The notes under the pieces were generated by a model that saw only the letters and a list, made by a program, of their open reading frames with translations, had not been told where the DNA came from and did not search any database. Below, in pieces: positions 57,637 to 64,000 of a DNA stretch of 64,000 bases (position 1 is its first letter; each line of letters starts with the position of its first letter). The translations under genes were made by a program, and so were the position numbers. Source of the DNA: Flaccisagitta enflata (taxonomy: Eukaryota > Chaetognatha > Sagittoidea > Aphragmophora); contig OZ231127.1 of NCBI GenBank assembly GCA_965153355.1, positions 50,654,001-50,718,000 of the forward strand. Direction: 5' to 3'.

Positions 57637-60204
57637 ATGAAGGGCCCAAGTGGGCGGCCGGCCGGGGAGCCGACAAAACCAGTTTTACCTATCGACATTC
57701 ACTTTAACAAACTATTGGACTGGCTCATCGATCGACGGCACTGTAACGTCAACTGGGCAACTGACGCAGGTGACAGGATTCTGAGATATGCTTGGAGTAT
57801 AAGCGGCAACTGTCAGCCTTCAGTTCTCTTCAGCGTTCTATTTCGAGTTGCGTGCTACGCGACTCTATACAGTGCCCTGCTTTTTCGATCCGCGCCGTTC
57901 GTCAGTGCGATACCCAATGTGTTCAAGCTTTCTGGCCTTACTACTCCAGCGATCCCTGTAACTGTCCCTGCCCACCTGCACCCGACTCTGTATTCGGCCT
58001 TGTTAACATTAACATTAGTGCATTTCTCTCACTTTGGTCTCCATCATCCTCTCAGTGGTCGTCAGAGGTAAAATCAACGCGGCCCTTTCGCTTCCTCTCG
58101 ACGACATTCCAGCCAACGACTCTCTCGCTGCTCTTCTCGCCATTCCTCATCTCAACTTCTTTCACGTTCGGGACATCGTCGATGTTTTATCTCTCACGGT
58201 TAGTCGTTGATTGGTCGTTTTTGGCCACATCGAGTTATTTCTCGATGTGGTCTATAACATAGCCTTGAAAATTCCTTTCGTGTAGTAAGTCGTCGTTGTC
58301 GTCGTCGTGTCAACCCTCGAAAACTTGAGAACCAGTACTCAGATGTTGATGAAACTTGGTCAGTGTTATTTTTAGGGCATTACTAGCCTGTGTACCAACT
58401 TTCAACAACATTCATAAATATTTAATACCCTTTGCCTATTATTTTTGTAGTAATATTAATTCCTGGACTTGTGCAATTTACATAAGGGAACGGTAGTAAA
58501 GGTTCACCAATGTTGTTCAAACTTGCTGTGAAGGGTCATTGCATCAATTAAAGCTCCCCTGCAAGATTTCAGTTATTTCTGAGTATTGGTTTAGAAGATA
58601 TTAGGGTATTTTGCTAGTAATATTTATTCCTGGACTCGTGCAATTTACATAGGGGAAGGGTAGTAAAGGTTCATTAATGTTGTTAAAACTTGTTGTGAAG
58701 GTTTGTTGCATCAATTAAAGCTCCCCTGCAAGATTTCAGTAAATTCTGAGCATTGGTTAAGAAAATATAAGGGTATTTATGATGTATCTAGTCTAGTAAC
58801 ATTATTTCCTGGACTTAAAAAAAAATATTTTGAAAAAAAAATTTTTCTGAAATTTTTTTTTTGAATTTTTTTTTTTTGAAAGGTAAATTTTTTTTTTTTG
58901 AAATTTTTTTTTAATTTTTTTTTTTTGAAATATTTTTTTGAAATTTTTGTAGTTATCATTTTTCATTGTTGTACTTCCAGGTATGCCATCATAGACTTTC
59001 AGGTACGCCATCATGGACTTCCAGGTTATCTGGGTCTGATCGAGTAGCCAGGTTAATGAGTAGCCGAGTCTGATTGAGTAGCCAGGTCTGATCGAGTAGC
59101 CGGGTCTGATCGAGTAGCCGGGTCTGAATCGAGTAGCCGGGTCCGAATCGAGTAGCCGGGTCTGAATCGAGTAGCCGGGTCTGAATCGAGTAGCCGGGTC
59201 TGAATCGAGTAGCCGGGTCTGAATCGAGTAGCCGGGTCTGAATCGAGTAGCCGGGTCTGAATCGAGTAGCCGGGTCTGAATCGAGTAGCCGGGTCTGAAT
59301 CGAGTAGCCGGGTCTGAATCGAGTAGCCGGGTCTGAATCGAGTAGCCGGGTCTGAATCGAGTAGCCGGGTCTGAATCGAGTAGCCGGGTCTGAATCGAGT
59401 AGTCGGGTCTGAATCGAGTAGCCGGGTTTATTTTCAGTTTAGTAACCACGATGTGGCCTTTAGTTTTTCAGCTTTTTTTAGTCACGGACACGCGACTCTA
59501 CACCTTACCGTGTCTGTCGGTATGTCGGTCCGTCCGTCACATTTTTGAATTCCGAGCGGTTTTTGCATTACTACTCCTGCCCAACCGTCCGCGACTTGAT
59601 TGCCGTGCATCCGGCCTTGTTTTCTCTCTGTCTTTCATCGCACCGCGATGAATGATCTTTCGTGCACGGTCAGATTTTAATGATGTCCATCCGACATCCG
59701 ATCGAGGATTGCCCCTTGCGAAATGATTCCTTATCGGATTAGGATAATTGAAAGAACAATTCCCTATCCCCGATTGCTGAGAAAAGTGTGGCCTTGACCG
59801 CATGAGCTGATCTCAGGGGTCGTCGGCACATGGAAATTTTTCACACCTCCTCTGCGGTGGGAACTTTTTTACTTTATGACGTTGTAGTTCAGCAAAATGT
59901 TTTCCTTTCTTGATTCAAAGTTATAATGTCTTTCCGTTTACCAACGACAGGAGAAGGAAAAGAAGAACTTTTTGGGACAATGCACATCGCCCGTGCTGAA
60001 TGCATGGACGGAGGTGACGTCGCGATATCAAAAGAACGGCGTCTATCTGGCCGAAGCCGCGCAACAGCTCATCAGATTCGTGAATTACGAAATCGCCGCG
60101 CTCAAAAAGTCAGTCGAGAAAAACCAGAAAATGGCGAAAGAATGCGAAAGGAAAGAAGCGGAATACGACCAACAAGTTCAGCAAATCGCCGACACGTTCA
60201 AGAA
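57637..60204 (+). CDS. CDK5RAP3: CDK5 regulatory subunit-associated protein 3, 5' part
   Basis: Adaptor and substrate receptor of the UFM1 ligase complex at the ER. Three exons found: 57637-57769, 58056-58198 and 59951-60204 (176 residues plus two bases). Exon 1 carries LPIDIHFNKLLDWLIDRRHC, matching the family opening PIDI...KLLDWL.DRRHC. Exon 2 carries KINAALSLPLDDIPANDSLA, and exon 3 carries RFVNYEIAALKKSVEKNQK, matching NVNYEIPSLKK. Phases close between exons. The N-terminal extension MKGPSGRPAGEPTKPV is specific to this lineage. No later exon was found up to 64000, so the rest (about two thirds of a ~500-residue protein) lies beyond the window or after a long intron. The second intron is full of repeats. 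Confidence 0.85.
57846..58011 (+). mobile_element. Diverged AGTCGCGTGC-family element
   Basis: AGTTGCGTGCTACGCGACT at 57846-57864, then TCTATACAG, ACTACTCCAGCGATCCC, CTGCCCACCTGCACCCGACT and TTCGGCCTTGTT. It is in CDK5RAP3 intron 1, ending 44 bp before exon 2. Confidence 0.75.
58448..58815 (+). repeat. Tandem repeat of about 167-179 bp
   Basis: Two units start TAGTAATATTAATTCCTGGA (58448) and TAGTAATATTTATTCCTGGA (58615). A third start is cut off at 58794. Both share AAAGCTCCCCTGCAAGATTT. Confidence 0.85.
58816..58960 (+). repeat. T/A homopolymer-rich tract
   Basis: Runs of T and A separated by GAAA, in CDK5RAP3 intron 2. It follows the tandem repeat. Confidence 0.8.
59030..59430 (+). repeat. 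20-bp minisatellite GGGTCTGAATCGAGTAGCCG
   Basis: About 19 units, the central ones identical, with variants at the left edge (GGTCTGATCGAGTAGCC). It is in CDK5RAP3 intron 2. Confidence 0.95.
59480..59626 (+). mobile_element. AGTCGCGTGC-family element
   Basis: AGTCACGGACACGCGACT at 59480-59497, then TCTACACCTTACCGTG, GGTCCGTCCGTCAC, TTTTGAATTCCGAGCGG, CTCCTGCCCAACCGTCCGC and CATCCGGCCTTGTTTTC. Confidence 0.82.
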
Positions 60205-61080
60205 GTGAGTTTAGACCATGAAAAATACTGCTCACCAGTCACAAATATTTGTCTCAGTTTGATGGGAGCCAATGTGACCATCAGTTTCAGCAAGTCGCCG
60301 TGTAGATCCTGAAAAATACTGCATTGGTAATTGTTTTTCTTGATACTGTGTGGTCGAAAAATGTTTCAGTAACGCATTCCTCTTCAGACTTTACTTTTGC
60401 TTAAGGTTCGGGCGATTTTGAATTCATTCATATCAGATGGCACTTCCGGTGCGTCAGTGAGTTGTTCCCCACCAGTCTAACCCCCTCCCAAGGTCAGTCA
60501 AGGTCAAAAATTTTGTCAAAAAACTGACGAGGGTGCTTGTTCCTGACAGTCTAAATCGTCTGCCCGTAAAGTTTCAGCCAGCTCCGATGTTAATAAGTGG
60601 GGGAAATCTCGCCCCAAAGATTTTCATTACACTGCAACGTGAACCGAATTGAGTTGCACGTGAATAGCTATCAAATTTGTCTCACCAGAAAGTCGACAGC
60701 ATTTTTGGTTCGCCTCTAAAATGGCTGAGAAAATTTTGTTGATATCGATCTATCTTCCATCTTCGATTCCAGACTTTTTTTTCTCTTCGTTTTTCTTTTT
60801 TTTTTCAACTTGGTTTAACTTGAATATGAATTAATGTGGCGAGATCCGATGGTTGCTACATTTATCACGAGGATAGAGACGCCATCTGATGGGCAAGTAA
60901 GTCACTGATATATGTACCATTGAAAGCTCAAACAAACCAACGACGGAATAAACAAACTCAGGGACCAATGAACTTGTGCGCACATACCAACTCAGGACAA
61001 ATGAGCGATCTTACCGTATCGAACAAACTAAGGAGCAAACAAACAGCAACACTAAGCGATGCACATGTATGCACCAAAAC
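60205..61080. other. Non-coding, after the last recognised CDK5RAP3 exon
   Basis: No further CDK5RAP3 exon or known repeat was recognised. Several CAAAC.AAC-type words recur at 60930-61050. Confidence 0.4.
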
Positions 61081-61086
61081 CATTTA

Positions 61087-61215
61087 GGCCCGACTCTATA
61101 AGAGGCTTTATCTCTCCGTTAGTCCATCTGTACATCTGTCCATCAGTATGTGGGATGATCAATGACGTTCTAGTTGAAAATGTGAAAACGCGCTTTCAAA
61201 GTGCCGCATTTGTTT

Positions 61216-61297
<82 letters not shown>

Positions 61298-61385
61298 GTG
61301 TGTGTGTGTGTGTGTGCGTGGCGGCGTGTGTATGCAAGTGTCTGCGCACACGCGTGCGTGCGTGTGTGTGTGTGTGTTTGTGGTG
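61087..61385 (+). repeat. Element tail passing into (TG)n microsatellite
   Basis: CGACTCTATAAGAGGCTTT followed by GTCCATCTGT-type units, AGTTGAAAA and AACGCG, then (TG)n from about 61217 to 61375. The first part is a relative of the sequence at 63840-63920. Confidence 0.75.
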
Positions 61386-61735
61386 AGGGGGGAGGTTTGT
61401 ACGCCCGTGTCCAACTCTCCCCGACGATATTGCAAACCCACATTTTGAAGAGACATACCTATAAACCTGATTCCATAGTCTTGTCTCTTCCTCATACCTA
61501 CCCCCTTGCCCACAGTACTGAGAACAGGATTACGTATACATCTTTTTTACATCATCTGAATATGAAGCATGGAGCTGATGTGACAAGGCATGTAGTGGCG
61601 TACTGATCAGCAAGGTAGGTCAGGTTCATGCAATGGATTGTTCATGTTAGCAAATGTCTATAACTGCAACCAATAAATGCGACCATTGGACAAATGGATG
61701 GACCAATGAACAAACGTACAGAGCGACATTGCAAT

Positions 61736-62119
61736 AAACAAGGCCGGATATATGGCTACCGAAGTCTCGGGTGGGCAGGGGCCATATTTGAGGTCACTAA
61801 ACAACATGGGCAGGAGCAGTGAGGTCCCAGAAATGAAATAATAAAAAAAAGTAAAGTGTGACGGACCAACCGACCGACCGACCAACGGACAAAGCGGGTT
61901 GTAGAGTCGCGTGCACGCGACTAAAAAGGCTGGATACATGGCTACCAAAGTCGCGTGCGGGTGGGCAGGGGCCATATTTGAGGTTGCTAGACCTTTTGGG
62001 CAATAGCAGTGGGGTCAAAGAAATAAAATCATAAAAAAAAAGTAAAATGTGACCAACCAACCGACCAACCGACGGACGGACGGATGGACAAAGCGGGTTG
62101 TAGTTGTGTGCACGTGACT
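61736..62119 (-). mobile_element. Two full AGTCGCGTGC-family elements in tandem
   Basis: Copy 1 spans 61736-61922 with a perfect palindrome at 61905-61922. Copy 2 spans about 61923-62119 with palindrome variant AGTTGTGTGCACGTGACT at 62102-62119. Both read GGCTGGATAC..GGCTACC, GGGTGGGCAGGGGCCATATT, GGCAGGAGCAGTG-like and ACCGACCGACC units in the same orientation. Confidence 0.88.
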
Positions 62120-62206
62120 AAAAAAAAGAGCCAGTGTCAGCTGAATGTTATCACAAACTATGAAATATCGTTACAACGGTGATAGTAAGCCAGAAACGGT
62201 CTGTCT

Positions 62207-62379
<173 letters not shown>

Positions 62380-62399
62380 CACAGAAAGAGAAAAGCTAA

Positions 62400-63760
62400 C
62401 GTCATTCCTTAGGATGCCATTTTGAACCTAGTGAGCATTGATAAGTTATATTCCTTTTCCCTTTCCTTTTTATACACCTGCACTACAAAGTCCCGATTGA
62501 TGATAAAGTACACAACGGCAAAAAAGAACTACTTTGGTATTCCAAACTCAACAGCACACACTTGGGTGCTTCAAATAGCAAAAGTTGTTTATTTCTTTTC
62601 CCTCTCTTCACCTAATAAAGTGACTAATTCTATAACCTTTACTATTTTTCTTTTATCAAAAATCATTCATCTTCCATTTTTAGTAAATTCTTTTTGAGGA
62701 CCTTATTTCCATTAGGCAGGGGGATGAATTAATATGTTGACATTTTTTGTTTCAACTATTATTAATTTTTTCTGTTTATTGATCTATTTATTTTTACAAA
62801 TATGATTATCTTCCAAAATAAATAATTATCCTTTCAGTTACAAAACTAAACAGGATTCTGCTGATTTCTGTTTTAATTTAAAAGGCAAAACAAAAACGAA
62901 AGATAAAGAAATTTTGGAAAAAAATTGTCTTCATAATTTTTGTTCCTCCATATTACCTATGTAGGGTGAAGGGATACTTCAAACTTTTGCTATGTGAAGC
63001 ACCCAAAGCACACACACACACACAACGCACACACACAATCAAACAAAAAAAGATGAATACACACATGGTTATATTTTGTAATAATTTCAGATAACTTGCA
63101 TGACATGAAATTGGCTGAAATTCTTAAGCATAACAGCTGCTACCCAACCATATTACAGCCCTGTCCAGCCATATTACAGCCCTTGCTCACCCACATTCTA
63201 CCTTTGCCCACCTGCAATTGCTAACCATGACTGGACATATCATTAATTTCTTTTTTTTCTCTCTTCAGATTTGGATTGAGTCAAATGAAATTTGTTTCGT
63301 GGTCAAAATCTTTCACCAATGATCAGGAGATGTGCTGATAAATACACAATGTGCTCGGCATTATGACAATTGCTTTATGAATGGTCCATGAATGTTGTAT
63401 AAATTCTATTGTAGGTTTAGATTTGACCAATGACTTTACGGAATATCTTTTTATAATTTGGAATATGAGGTTTTTTCAAAAAATGTATATGGATGTATTG
63501 CAATGTTTTATATCATGTATAGTCGCATCTTATATAAAGAAATATATTTGGCTTTTTTTTTCTCGATTTTAGCTGGTTATAGAACAGAAAGAGAGACTTA
63601 CAGACAGAGAATCAAATTACTGTGTAATGGAAGTAAAATCGCGGAGGTACATATAATCGATCAGTGTTGAGCTCAGTTGTAATCTCACTCTTTTGCATGG
63701 AAGAAATCAGCTCATTGATTTTTTTGTTTGTGACAAGCTCTAGCATGTATGTTCAGCTCA
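62400..63760. other. AT-rich non-coding region
   Basis: No conserved coding frame. A short CA run lies at about 63007-63035. Repeated CCATATTACAGCCCT words occur at 63147-63183. Confidence 0.45.
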
Positions 63761-63774
63761 ATGAGCTGCTTTAC

Positions 63775-63960
63775 CGTCTGTCCGTCCATCCATCACAATG
63801 GTCTGTCACATTAATTGATTTATCTTTTTGAGTTGCGGACACGCAACTCTATAAGAGGCTTTGTTTGTCCGTTTGTCCATTGGTCACGCTCGAGTTGAAA
63901 ACGCTAAGAACGCGTATTTATGATGCTGCAAATGGTGTTGTTTGTGTGCAAGTGTGTTGG
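63775..63960 (+). mobile_element. Diverged AGTCGCGTGC-family element
   Basis: AGTTGCGGACACGCAACT at 63831-63848, then CTATAAGAGGCTTTG, GTCCGTTTGTCCATTGGTCA and AGTTGAAAACGC. It ends in a GTGTGTT-rich stretch. Confidence 0.7.
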
Positions 63961-64000
63961 AGGGGGGTTGGGGGTGTGATTGGGGTGAGGCTGGGGGTTG

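Noticed and set aside
59034-59430. CRISPR-like array
   Set aside because: Repeats are contiguous without spacers and the DNA is eukaryotic.
58802-59449. 215-codon minus-strand frame with repeating Pro-Gly-Tyr-Ser-Ile
   Set aside because: It is the 20-bp minisatellite read through; no start context or homology.

Overview
The window is eukaryotic nuclear DNA, most likely from an invertebrate animal. Every gene is split by introns, the exons encode highly conserved animal proteins, and one intron holds a BEL/Pao retrotransposon, a group known from animal genomes. Fused glutamyl-prolyl-tRNA synthetase, EEA1 and USP22 also fit an animal. The species cannot be read from the sequence; an early-branching animal such as a sponge is possible but is only a guess.

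Nine genes lie head to tail, all on the + strand: RPS11 (356-1419), EIF6 (1716-3191), RACK1 (3461-8703), THOC3 (9048-12803), EEA1 (13097-20377), USP22 (21003-24655), EPRS1 (25419-55086), MLST8 (55363-57104) and the 5' part of CDK5RAP3 (57637-60204, running off the right edge). I worked out exon borders by reading frame, splice sites and remembered family sequence; all reading phases close. Eight of the nine are complete. Stop-to-start gaps are only about 270-760 bp, and a 3'-splice-site-like AG stands just upstream of most start codons. A polycistronic, trans-spliced unit is therefore a serious possibility. The gene set leans toward ribosome and translation work (RPS11, EIF6, RACK1, EPRS1) and also covers mRNA export (THOC3), histone deubiquitination (USP22), endosome fusion (EEA1) and TOR signalling (MLST8).

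The exons are compact; almost all the bulk is repeats inside introns. RACK1 intron 4 is a 2.9 kb stack of microsatellites that includes a TAAGTATG array. THOC3 intron 4 holds two adjacent palindromic MITEs. EEA1 intron 2 holds a hAT-type MITE with an 8-bp target duplication, and USP22 intron 2 holds a foldback element. EPRS1 intron 17 (11 kb) carries a BEL/Pao element nested inside a TIR element. EPRS1 intron 27 (7.5 kb) is dominated by one giant imperfect palindrome with roughly 2 kb arms. A short element marked by the palindrome AGTCGCGTGCACGCGACT recurs at least thirteen times across the window in both orientations. I found no tRNA, rRNA, snoRNA or CRISPR array.
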